NCBI GenBank assembly: GCA_964404205.1
Contig: CAYOJD010000139.1
Location: forward strand, 1 to 7,244
Direction of reading: 5' to 3'
Origin: CAZWBR01 sp964404205
GTDB taxonomy: Bacteria > Bacteroidota > Bacteroidia > Bacteroidales > Prolixibacteraceae
DNA length: 7,244 nucleotides
The notes beneath the pieces were generated by a model. The model was not told the DNA's origin, ran no database searches, and was given only the letters and a program-made list of their open reading frames with translations. Shown piece by piece: positions 1 through 6,350 of the stretch. Positions within the stretch are counted from its first letter, which is position 1. Each line of letters begins with the position of its first letter. Both the position numbers and the translations under genes were made by a program.

Positions 1-9
1 ATCAGGATA

Positions 10-43
10 GATATTTGTAACCATAAATTAATTAATCAGTAAC
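10..43 (+). promoter_or_regulatory. possible promoter/regulatory region of the barrel gene
   Basis: GATATTTG at 10-17 matches the Bacteroidota -7 consensus TAnnTTTG at all but the first position and would give a short leader of about 25 nt before the ATG at 50. TTGTAAC (15-21) and CAGTAAC (37-43) lie exactly 22 nt apart, two turns of the 11-nt phase seen upstream of pstS; the intermediate unit AATTAAT (26-32) is a poor match. The repeats overlap the presumed transcript start and leader rather than lying upstream of it, which is a poor geometry for an activator site. The window begins too close to see any -33 element. Weak evidence. Confidence 0.25.
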
Positions 44-49
44 AGCATT

Positions 50-1048
50 ATGCAATCAAAAAAATCTTTGCTCTTTCTTTTGTTGGTTACATGGTTTCCC
101 ATCAGTTCGTTTGCTCAAGCAACCGAGGAGGCATTCAAACCTTCGGGTAAACCTGAAGTACGTTTGTTTACCAACTTCAACAGCGCTTTCAGGGATGGAG
201 ATGTCAGTAACAAGTTTGAAATAACCCGGGCTTATTTTGGTTACAGCTATAGTTTCAGCAAAACCATTTCCGGACGGGTAACTTTTGATATTGGCAATCC
301 GGGCGGCGGGAGTAAAAATCCATTTGTGGGGATGCTGAAATTCGCCTATGTGCAATATCAGAAAAACAACCTGACAGCAAACCTGGGGATGATTGGCTCG
401 AACCAGTTTGAAGTGCAGGAACGACTTTGGGGCTATCGCTACATCTACAAATCGTTGCAGGATGAGCATGGTTTTGGCCCGAGTACCGATTTAGGCTTAA
501 GTCTTAAATATAAATTATCGAAACAGTTATCGGCTGATTTTATGTTGGTCAATGGCGAAGGTTTTCGCGTTGCTGAAAGCGATTCTGCGTTAAAAGTAGG
601 GATTGGCGCAACCTGGCAGCCTACCGAAGCATGGACGATTAGAGGCTACTACGATAATATGACCAAAAAATCGAAGGCTCAGCAAACCTACGCTTTTGTA
701 ACCGGTTACACCCACAAGAAATTTAATCTGAATGCCGAGTATAACTATCAAAAGGAGAATGGGATGATATCCGGGCATGATTTCTGGGGCTATTCATTTT
801 ATGGGACTGTAAACCTGAAAAAGAATTTCAAGTTTTTTGCCCGTTACGATAATGTCGATTCGAAAGCGGCATCGACAGGTTCTACCGGCTGGAATATTGC
901 CAAGGATGGGAAACTATATCATGCCGGGTTTGAGTACACTCCGGTGAACGGAGTAAAAATATCGCCCAACTTTCAGGGATGGGATCCAGCACAGCAGGAT
1001 AAATCATTTATTTCGAAGTTTTATATTAGCCTCGAATTAAAGATTTAA
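50..1048 (+). CDS. outer-membrane beta-barrel protein, porin-like (possible phosphate/anion porin)
   Basis: A 332-residue protein predicted to form an outer-membrane beta-barrel pore. Residues 1-22 form a Sec signal peptide: KK near the N-terminus, a hydrophobic core (LLFLLLVTW), and likely cleavage after SFA, before Q23. The rest is rich in alternating aromatic/polar strands typical of transmembrane beta-hairpins (for example ITRAYFGYSYSF, LSLKYKLSKQLSADFML, FKFFARYDNVDS) and ends with a strand-like ISLELKI, as expected for barrel insertion. It resembles the loose OprO/OprP-like porin group found in Bacteroidota; that assignment rests on pattern and context, not on a diagnostic motif. Its position directly upstream of pstS suggests uptake of phosphate or another anion across the outer membrane. 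A strong terminator follows, so it is probably transcribed separately from the pst operon. The ATG at 50 is chosen because the signal peptide starts there. It is complete, with no frameshift. Substrate is unproven. Confidence 0.8.
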   Translation: MQSKKSLLFLLLVTWFPISSFAQATEEAFKPSGKPEVRLFTNFNSAFRDGDVSNKFEITRAYFGYSYSFSKTISGRVTFDIGNPGGGSKNPFVGMLKFAYVQYQKNNLTANLGMIGSNQFEVQERLWGYRYIYKSLQDEHGFGPSTDLGLSLKYKLSKQLSADFMLVNGEGFRVAESDSALKVGIGATWQPTEAWTIRGYYDNMTKKSKAQQTYAFVTGYTHKKFNLNAEYNYQKENGMISGHDFWGYSFYGTVNLKKNFKFFARYDNVDSKAASTGSTGWNIAKDGKLYHAGFEYTPVNGVKISPNFQGWDPAQQDKSFISKFYISLELKI

Positions 1049-1063
1049 CAGGGGAAAAATAGT

Positions 1064-1078
1064 GTTACATTGTGTAAC
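1064..1078. repeat. inverted repeat GTTACA-TTG-TGTAAC
   Basis: GTTACA (1064-1069) and TGTAAC (1073-1078) are perfect inverted copies separated by 3 nt. The right arm overlaps the first bases of the terminator stem (from 1075), so the two RNA structures could not form fully at the same time. TGTAAC is also the core of the repeats upstream of pstS. It may be chance or a small alternative hairpin. Confidence 0.35.
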
Positions 1079-1117
1079 CCTCGGACCATTGAAGAGACGG
1101 TCGAGGGTTATTTTTTT
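1075..1117 (+). terminator. intrinsic (Rho-independent) terminator after the barrel gene
   Basis: The left arm AACCCTCGGACC (1076-1087) pairs with GGTCGAGGGTT (1099-1109), giving 11 base pairs with a single bulged G; T1075 and A1110 can extend the stem. The loop is 11 nt (1088-1098). Seven consecutive T follow at 1111-1117. It starts 27 nt after the barrel gene's stop codon and isolates that gene from the pst operon on the same strand. Confidence 0.9.
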
Positions 1118-1159
1118 ATCTGATTATTAGTTTTTTAGCGGCAAATCAACTTAATTGTT

Positions 1160-1193
1160 TTGTAATTTTGATGTAACATTTCTGTAACAATAC
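1160..1193 (+). promoter_or_regulatory. PHO-box-like array: three 11-nt direct repeats
   Basis: Three heptamers, TTGTAAT (1160-1166), ATGTAAC (1171-1177) and CTGTAAC (1182-1188), are each separated by exactly 4 nt, giving an 11-nt period. The E. coli PHO box bound by PhoB is also built from 7-nt units (CTGTCAT-like) with 4-nt spacers, so all units lie on one face of the helix. The last heptamer ends 10 nt before the -7 element at 1199, about the spacing seen in E. coli Pho promoters, where the box replaces the -35 element. No good TTTG -33 element is found at the usual distance, consistent with activator dependence. The inferred ligand is the PhoB-type regulator encoded at 5649-6335. Confidence 0.75.
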
Positions 1194-1198
1194 AGTTC

Positions 1199-1206
1199 TA
1201 TTTTTG
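1199..1206 (+). promoter_or_regulatory. -7 element of the pstS promoter (TATTTTTG)
   Basis: TATTTTTG matches the Bacteroidota housekeeping sigma -7 consensus TAnnTTTG at every defined position. Transcription would be expected to begin a few bases downstream, around 1210-1214, leaving a leader of roughly 20 nt rich in A (for example AATTAAAAATCAA) before the pstS start, which is the usual leader type where Shine-Dalgarno pairing is little used. Confidence 0.7.
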
Positions 1207-1232
1207 AGTCAGATAATTAAAAATCAACTCAA

Positions 1233-2282
1233 ATGAAAAACGTAGTTGTTATTCTATTGGCTTTAATCGTTTTTGCTTCATGCCAAAGCAACCAGTCCAA
1301 TAAAAATGCGAAGGTGACCATTACTGCTGCCGGCGCAACTTTTCCGCAACCATTTTACAACCAGGTCTTCAATGACTATTCAACCCAAACGGGCAACACA
1401 CTTACCTATGGTGGTATCGGTTCAGGCGGAGGTATTCGAAGCCTCAAAGATATGGTTGTCGATTTTGGGGCAACGGACGCTTTCCTAACTGATGAACAGG
1501 CCAAAGAACTTCCTGCCGAAATAGTCCATGTTCCTACCTGTTTGGGAGCTGTAGTAGTTGCATTCAATCTTTCTGGAGTTACCGAACTAAAGTTGAAAAA
1601 CGAGGTTCTTGCAAAGATATTTCTTGGTGAAATTAAGAAATGGGATGATGAGCAAATCAAGGCAGACAATCCGAATGTTCAACTTCCGTCAAAAGATATT
1701 TCAGTTATTTATCGCTCTGATGGCAGCGGAACCACTCATATTTTTAGCGACTATTTGAGTAAAATCAGTCAACCATGGGCCGAAAAGGTTGGTACAGGGA
1801 AAGCGCTGAACTGGCCGGTGGGAATGGGTGCCAAGGGGAATCCCGGTGTAGCCGGAACCATCAAGCAAACCGAAGGAGCCATAGGTTATATTGGCTCGGA
1901 ATATGCATTTGCGCAGAAAATTCCTTTTGTATTGTTACAAAATCAGGCCGGCAACTTTATTGCTCCAACAGTAGAGTCGATCAGTGCAGCCGCAAAGGGC
2001 GACATCCCAGCCGATACCAGGGTAATGTTAACTAACTCTTCAGACCCTGATGCATATCCAATCAGCGCATTTACCTGGATTATCCTATATAAGGAACAAA
2101 AATATGGTAATCGCACATTGGAACAGGCACAAGCAACGGTGAAGTTTCTTGACTGGCTGGTTGGTTTTGAAGCACAGGCTGTTGCCCGTAAAGTTGATTA
2201 TGCCCCGCTGCCCGATAAAGCTGTCCTATTGGCAAAAGAAATTCTGCAATCAGTAACTTACGACGGAAAACCGGTTTTGTAA
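1233..2282 (+). CDS. pstS: phosphate ABC transporter substrate-binding lipoprotein PstS
   Basis: A 349-residue periplasmic phosphate-binding protein that captures inorganic phosphate and delivers it to PstCA. The N-terminus is a lipoprotein signal (hydrophobic 4-15, lipobox FASC) with lipidated Cys17; the residues after it (QSNQSNKN) lack the acidic stretch linked to surface export in some Bacteroidota, so a periplasmic face is likely. Family motifs are in order: GATFPQPFY (34-42), YGGIGSGGG (59-67), DFGATDA (77-83), YRSDGSGTTH (160-169) and EGAIGYI (214-220). By alignment with E. coli PstS the phosphate ligands are all present: T36, F37, S64, D82, R161, S165, G166 and T167. E. coli PstS is a soluble protein, so lipid anchoring is a difference from that model. 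It is the first gene of the operon, directly behind the PHO-box-like promoter. The ATG at 1233 is fixed by the signal peptide. Confidence 0.97.
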   Translation: MKNVVVILLALIVFASCQSNQSNKNAKVTITAAGATFPQPFYNQVFNDYSTQTGNTLTYGGIGSGGGIRSLKDMVVDFGATDAFLTDEQAKELPAEIVHVPTCLGAVVVAFNLSGVTELKLKNEVLAKIFLGEIKKWDDEQIKADNPNVQLPSKDISVIYRSDGSGTTHIFSDYLSKISQPWAEKVGTGKALNWPVGMGAKGNPGVAGTIKQTEGAIGYIGSEYAFAQKIPFVLLQNQAGNFIAPTVESISAAAKGDIPADTRVMLTNSSDPDAYPISAFTWIILYKEQKYGNRTLEQAQATVKFLDWLVGFEAQAVARKVDYAPLPDKAVLLAKEILQSVTYDGKPVL

Positions 2283-2323
2283 TTTATCTATAATCAGGAA
2301 CGAACAACTCAAAAATTTTGTGA

Positions 2324-3178
2324 ATGAACAGTGAGCGTATAACAAAAACTATTCTTCTTGCAGCATCGGTTGTTATCCTGATTATTTCTGCAGGTATGGT
2401 ACTTTCACTTGTGAAAGGTGCCATACCTGCATTTCAACATTTTGGATTTGCCGGTTTTATCTTCTCTAAAGAATGGAATCCGACTGAAGGGAAAGAAGTT
2501 TATGGCGCATTGCCTTTTATCAGCGGAACATTAATAACCTCAATTCTGGCACTTATCATCTGTTTGCCCTTGTCTTTTTCCACTTCACTTTTTATTTCCG
2601 AATATTTCAGGAAAACCAAAATAGCTTCATTCCTGAGTACACTGGTTGATTTGTTGGCCGGAGTTCCATCAATTGTTTATGGTTTGTGGGGATTTTACGC
2701 CCTTCGCCCCTTAATTGTCTCGTTGGGATGGTCGGGACAGGGATATGGTATTTTTACCTCGTCAGTTATTCTGGCAATCATGATTATTCCATATGCAACT
2801 TCCATCAGCAACGAAATTATTTCGCTGGTTCCCAACGAACTTAAAGAAGCTGCCTACTCGCTTGGCGCAACACGTCTCGAAGTGATTTTCAATGTTATTC
2901 TCCCCAATGCCCGTTCAGGCCTGGTGGCCGGTTACATTTTGGCGTTGGGCCGTGCACTTGGTGAAACGATGGCGGTTACCATGTTGATTGGAAATACAAA
3001 TATAATTCCGACCGGTTTATTTAGCACCGGAAATACAATGGCCAGTGTGATTGCCAATCAGTTTGGCGAAGCCGATGGGTTGAAGTTAAGTGCCTTGATT
3101 GCTATTGGCCTGTTACTTTTTGTGGTTACGGCTATTGTAAACGGAATCGGTAAACTTGTTATCAAGAAATTTTCGTGA
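2324..3178 (+). CDS. pstC: phosphate ABC transporter permease PstC
   Basis: A 284-residue inner-membrane permease, half of the phosphate channel, pairing with PstA. An N-terminal membrane helix (about 9-29) is followed by a periplasmic segment containing KEWNPTEGKEVYGALPFISGT (49-69, written here in part as the conserved EWNPTEG...YGALPF of PstC) and then a block of five further helices (about 67-90, 105-127, 145-165, 200-222 and 255-278). The cytoplasmic EAA loop that docks on PstB is at 175-198 (EAAYSLGATRLEV...LPNA), and the family motif GRALGETMAVTMLIGN is at 209-224. DLLAGVPSIVYGLWG (109-123) is typical of Pst permeases. The length is normal and the protein complete. It starts 41 nt after pstS; that gap contains no convincing hairpin or promoter, so cotranscription with pstS is expected. 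Confidence 0.95.
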   Translation: MNSERITKTILLAASVVILIISAGMVLSLVKGAIPAFQHFGFAGFIFSKEWNPTEGKEVYGALPFISGTLITSILALIICLPLSFSTSLFISEYFRKTKIASFLSTLVDLLAGVPSIVYGLWGFYALRPLIVSLGWSGQGYGIFTSSVILAIMIIPYATSISNEIISLVPNELKEAAYSLGATRLEVIFNVILPNARSGLVAGYILALGRALGETMAVTMLIGNTNIIPTGLFSTGNTMASVIANQFGEADGLKLSALIAIGLLLFVVTAIVNGIGKLVIKKFS

Positions 3179-3186
3179 GATAGAGA

Positions 3187-4083
3187 ATGGAAAATCAAAT
3201 CGATATTATCATAAAAGACAGAGCCGGTTGGCGAGATACCCGAAATAAGATTTTTTTCGGCTTAGTTGTACTGTTATCGTTAATAACGATTTCGCCGATT
3301 ATTCTTATCGTCTGGAAGTTGTTGAAAGAGGGATACAGGCAAATTAATCTCGACTTTTTTATTAAAGTTGCCCCCGATACTTTACAGGCCATGACGGCCG
3401 TAAACAACAACGAAATAATACCTGGCGGTATTGCCAATGGTATTACCGGTACCATCTATATGGTCGCATTGGCATCGTTGATGGCTATACCGTTGAGTGT
3501 TACCATTGGTATTTATCTTTACGAAAACCAGCAAAGCAGATATGCCAATCTCATCAGAAATCTGACCGATATTTTACAAGGTGTTCCATCTATTGTATTG
3601 GGTTTGATTGCCTATATATGGGTGGTTAAAAGTATTACAAACGGTTTTTCTGCATTGGCGGGTAGTGTAGCGCTCGCCATCATGATGCTCCCGCTGATTA
3701 TCCGCTCGACAGAAGAGACCATGAAAATGATCCCTCTAAGCATTAAAGAAGCTGCTGCCGCTTTAGGTGTACCTTATTATAAAGTAATTCTGAAAGTGAT
3801 GATTCCTTCAGGTTTTAGCGGCCTGATGACGGGAATTCTGTTGTCGATATCGCGTGTTCTGGGCGAAACGGCTCCATTAATGCTGACTACGCTTGGAAGT
3901 ACAATGATTAATTGGGATGTAGCCAAACCTACAAGCGCAGTGCCATTGCTCATCTGGGAGTTTTACAACAATCCCAACATGGTTCAGTTGGTATGGAGTT
4001 CATCACTTTTCCTGATGGGATTTGTGTTGACATTGAATATAGTAGCAAAAAGAATATCTTCAAAGTTTGGTTCTCACTCGTAA
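3187..4083 (+). CDS. pstA: phosphate ABC transporter permease PstA
   Basis: A 298-residue inner-membrane permease that forms the phosphate channel with PstC. Helices are visible at about 22-45, 84-110, 130-150, 155-175, 212-235 and 268-288. Pst permease signatures include LTDILQGVPSIVLGLIAY (126-143), the EAA loop that contacts PstB at 188-211 (EAAAALGVPYYKVILKVMIP then SGFSG) and SRVLGETAPLMLT (222-234). The periplasmic segment between the first two helices (about 46-83) is moderately long. It starts only 8 nt after the pstC stop, with purine-rich GAGATAGAG just before the ATG, one of the few Shine-Dalgarno-like leaders in this window. The close spacing suggests translational coupling with pstC. 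Complete and intact. Confidence 0.95.
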   Translation: MENQIDIIIKDRAGWRDTRNKIFFGLVVLLSLITISPIILIVWKLLKEGYRQINLDFFIKVAPDTLQAMTAVNNNEIIPGGIANGITGTIYMVALASLMAIPLSVTIGIYLYENQQSRYANLIRNLTDILQGVPSIVLGLIAYIWVVKSITNGFSALAGSVALAIMMLPLIIRSTEETMKMIPLSIKEAAAALGVPYYKVILKVMIPSGFSGLMTGILLSISRVLGETAPLMLTTLGSTMINWDVAKPTSAVPLLIWEFYNNPNMVQLVWSSSLFLMGFVLTLNIVAKRISSKFGSHS

Positions 4084-4098
4084 GAGCGGGTTAACCTC

Positions 4099-4109
4099 AA
4101 AATATACCA
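4099..4109 (+). repeat. leader motif AAAATATACCA upstream of pstB (copy 1)
   Basis: The 11-mer AAAATATACCA ends 3 nt before the pstB ATG. The identical 11-mer occurs just before the phoU ATG (4919-4929). A/U-rich leaders are commonly associated with translation initiation in Bacteroidota; whether this exact sequence matters is unknown. Confidence 0.4.
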
Positions 4110-4112
4110 GAG

Positions 4113-4895
4113 ATGACAGAAAACAGTTTGCAAATAGTTAATCCGGTCTTATCCATACGCAATCTTTCAATTGCTTACAATAAGGATAAATTTGCGGTTA
4201 ATGATGTGACAGCCGATATTAAAAAGAATGCCATTACCGCTATTATGGGACCTTCGGGTTGTGGAAAAAGTACGCTGCTAAGGGCCATCAACCGCATGCA
4301 CGAGCTTTACCCCAATATCACGACGCAGGGCACCGTTTTGCTCAATGGAGACGATATTTTCAAAATGTCGACTACCATATTGCGCCGCAAAATTGGGATG
4401 GTTTTTCAGCGACCCAATCCATTCCCAACCATGAGTATTTATGAGAATGTAATTGCTGGGTACAAGTTGAATGGTCACCGGTTAAAACATGCAGAGCGCG
4501 ATGAGGTTGTCGAAAAGTCGCTAATTGACGTTGGCCTCTTCGATGAAGTAAAAGATTCGCTGAACAAAAAGGGGACTTTCTTGTCGGGTGGACAGCAGCA
4601 GCGGCTTTGCATTGCACGGGCTTTGGCCTTTAAACCCGATGTCATTCTGATGGACGAGCCTACATCAGCGCTCGACCCGCTTTCTACAGCCCGAATCGAA
4701 GATCTGCTTGTCGAACTGAAGAAAAACTACACCATTGTGCTGGTAACGCATAACATGTCTCAGGCCGCCCGAATCTCTGATAATGCGATGTTTATGTACC
4801 TTGGCGATTTGGTTGAATATGATAAAACCAAAATCATGTTTACCAATCCGCGCGATTCGCGTACCGAAGGTTACCTTACCGGAAAATTTGGATGA
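4113..4895 (+). CDS. pstB: phosphate ABC transporter ATP-binding protein PstB
   Basis: A 260-residue cytoplasmic ATPase that powers phosphate import through PstCA. All ABC motifs are intact: Walker A GPSGCGKST (46-54), Q-loop around Q99 in MVFQRPNPFP (97-106; the RPNPFP is typical of PstB), signature LSGGQQQR (157-164), Walker B VILMDEP (177-183) followed by the D-loop SALDP (185-189), and the switch histidine H213 in LVTHNM (210-215). RAINRMHELYP (57-67) after Walker A is also characteristic of PstB. The length matches the family norm of about 250-260. It lies 29 nt after pstA and 36 nt before phoU, in the order conserved in many bacteria. No oddities. Confidence 0.97.
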   Translation: MTENSLQIVNPVLSIRNLSIAYNKDKFAVNDVTADIKKNAITAIMGPSGCGKSTLLRAINRMHELYPNITTQGTVLLNGDDIFKMSTTILRRKIGMVFQRPNPFPTMSIYENVIAGYKLNGHRLKHAERDEVVEKSLIDVGLFDEVKDSLNKKGTFLSGGQQQRLCIARALAFKPDVILMDEPTSALDPLSTARIEDLLVELKKNYTIVLVTHNMSQAARISDNAMFMYLGDLVEYDKTKIMFTNPRDSRTEGYLTGKFG

Positions 4896-4918
4896 TATTG
4901 ATAATAAACTGAAATATA

Positions 4919-4929
4919 AAAATATACCA
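4919..4929 (+). repeat. leader motif AAAATATACCA upstream of phoU (copy 2)
   Basis: Identical to the 11-mer at 4099-4109 and placed 2 nt before the phoU ATG, so both copies sit at nearly the same distance from a start codon. The flanking bases outside the 11-mer differ. Confidence 0.4.
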
Positions 4930-4931
4930 CA

Positions 4932-5624
4932 ATGAATACCAATAAAGAAAACGCAATACAGGATATCGTCGATAGGTTTGGTAAATATGCCGACTTGATT
5001 CTTCATCAGCTTTCGCTTCTCGAAAAGGTTTTTAGTACCGGCATGGCTTCGATTCCAAAAGAGTTGATTGACGAGATAAAGAAATACGAAGAAGAGTCTG
5101 ACACCTATGAGATTAAACTGAGTGAAAAGATAATCAATACCATCGTTCTCCAAAAACCTGTGGCTTCCGATCTACGCAAGTTGATAGCTTGTTACCAGAT
5201 TGTTATGAATCTCGAAAGGGTGGCCGACCTTGTGACCAATATTGTTAACTTTATTCCTAAAATTAAAGATCAGGAAACATACAATAAGATGACGGATGCC
5301 ATCTTCAATATGCTGATTATCGCTAAAAATATGGTACAGAAGTCAATTCTGTCGTTTATCAATAACGACAAGGAATTTGCCATCTGGACATTAAAAAACG
5401 ATTCGATAGTCGACGAAATGAATCATAAGTTGGTAAAGAAAGCGGTGGCCAAAAGCAAATTGCCCGAAGAAACCCAGCAATTGCTGCTCAGTTATATCAA
5501 TATCAACAGTATTATTTCAAATATTGAACGGATTGCCGATCATGCCACAAACGTAGCAGAAGCTTCGATTTACGCGATGGAAGGTACCGATATTCGTCAT
5601 CAGCATATCGAAAACAAACACTGA
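4932..5624 (+). CDS. phoU: phosphate signalling protein PhoU
   Basis: A 230-residue, all-helical cytoplasmic regulator expected to link the state of the Pst transporter to the PhoR-type kinase, keeping the Pho response off when phosphate is plentiful. It has the two-repeat PhoU architecture: repeat one with RKLIACYQIVMNLERVADL (82-100) and repeat two with LLSYININSIISNIERIADH (185-204). The paired ExxxD metal/contact motifs are visible as ERVAD (95-99) and ERIADHATNVAE (199-210). The length is usual for the family. It sits between pstB and the two-component genes, joining transport and signalling parts of one operon. Downstream (5614-5629) there is only a weak 5-bp AT hairpin and no T-tract, so transcription probably continues. 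Confidence 0.93.
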   Translation: MNTNKENAIQDIVDRFGKYADLILHQLSLLEKVFSTGMASIPKELIDEIKKYEEESDTYEIKLSEKIINTIVLQKPVASDLRKLIACYQIVMNLERVADLVTNIVNFIPKIKDQETYNKMTDAIFNMLIIAKNMVQKSILSFINNDKEFAIWTLKNDSIVDEMNHKLVKKAVAKSKLPEETQQLLLSYININSIISNIERIADHATNVAEASIYAMEGTDIRHQHIENKH

Positions 5625-5648
5625 TTTGTATACGCTTAATCTGCCAAA

Positions 5649-6335
5649 ATGAAAGATAATTACAGGATTCTGGTTGTAGAGGATGAGGAGGATTTGTGCG
5701 AGATCCTACAGTTTAACCTCGAAAGCGATGGTCATTCAGTCGATACTGCCCATTCGGCTGAAGATGCACTGAAAAAAAACCTTAACGGATATGATCTTTT
5801 CCTGCTCGATGTGATGATGGGTAAAATGTCGGGTTTTAATCTGGCACAGAAAATTCGTAAGGAGATGAAACTGGAAACGCCGATAATTTTTCTTACAGCA
5901 CGTAATTCTGAAAACGATTTGCTTACAGGGTTCAACATCGGTGCCGATGATTATATCGCTAAGCCATTCTCTATCCGCGAGTTACAGGCAAGAGTGAAAA
6001 CGGTTCTGAAAAGAAGCCTGAAAAGTAATGAACCAGAAACCCCTCCGGTTGTGACTGTTGGCGGAATCAAGATTGATAATATTGCCAAACGACTGGTAAT
6101 TGGCAGCAAAAAGATTGAACTGACGCGAAAGGAGTTCGAAATTCTCTCGTTGTTGGTCCGTAACCAGGGCCGTATTTTTTCCCGCGAAGAAATTCTCGAT
6201 CGTATTTGGGATAACGACGTTATTGTTACAGACCGAACGGTCGATGTGAATATGACCCGTTTGCGCAAAAAAATGGAAGAACATGCCGGCTATATAAGGA
6301 ATAAACCAGGATACGGATACTATTTTGAGATTTAA
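5649..6335 (+). CDS. phoB: PhoB-type response regulator (OmpR/PhoB family)
   Basis: A 228-residue two-component response regulator. The receiver domain (about 5-120) has the acidic pair E11/D12, the phospho-acceptor D54 in LFLLDVMM (50-57), the switch threonine T83 in FLTAR and K105 in IAKPFS (103-108). A linker of about 15 residues leads to a C-terminal winged-helix DNA-binding domain (about 137-228) with ELTRKEFEILSLL (157-169), the recognition-helix region TDRTVDVNMTRLRKKM (194-209) and the wing motif GYGYYFE (221-227). By context it is the phosphate regulator and the probable binder of the 11-nt repeats upstream of pstS, which would make the operon autoregulated. The family cannot be assigned to PhoB by sequence alone, because Bacteroidota encode several close OmpR-type paralogues; the gene symbol rests on neighbourhood. 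It starts 24 nt after phoU. Confidence 0.88.
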   Translation: MKDNYRILVVEDEEDLCEILQFNLESDGHSVDTAHSAEDALKKNLNGYDLFLLDVMMGKMSGFNLAQKIRKEMKLETPIIFLTARNSENDLLTGFNIGADDYIAKPFSIRELQARVKTVLKRSLKSNEPETPPVVTVGGIKIDNIAKRLVIGSKKIELTRKEFEILSLLVRNQGRIFSREEILDRIWDNDVIVTDRTVDVNMTRLRKKMEEHAGYIRNKPGYGYYFEI

Positions 6336-6350
6336 TTTAAAACGACCACA

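Larger units (their letters stand above)
1049..1232. other. intergenic region between barrel gene and pstS
   Basis: This 184-nt stretch has no credible coding sequence. It holds the inverted repeat and terminator of the upstream gene (1064-1117), then an AT-rich spacer (1118-1159) in which nothing is evident, then the repeat array and -7 element that form the pstS promoter (1160-1206), and a short A-rich leader before the pstS ATG at 1233. Confidence 0.85.

Noticed and set aside
56..469. Long minus-strand open frame opposite the barrel gene
   Set aside because: Its protein has no recognisable domain or plausible composition, no upstream signals, and it lies entirely opposite a well-supported gene with a signal peptide.
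2278..2299. TGTAA / TATAA 11 nt apart at the end of pstS, a possible second PHO box before pstC
   Set aside because: Only the TAA core is shared, part of it is the pstS stop region, and no TAnnTTTG element follows at a suitable distance.
2309..2320. CAAAAATTTTG inverted repeat between pstS and pstC as a terminator or attenuator
   Set aside because: The arms are all A/T apart from one pair and leave a 1-nt loop, so no stable hairpin can form.
4665..5153. 162-codon minus-strand open frame across the pstB-phoU junction
   Set aside because: It covers the antisense of Walker B and later pstB plus the start of phoU, both intact and conserved; it is best explained as a chance shadow.
5614..5629. 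ACAAA-CACTGA-TTTGT hairpin at the end of phoU as a terminator
   Set aside because: The 5-bp AT-rich stem is weak and no T-tract follows; the next gene starts 20 nt later.
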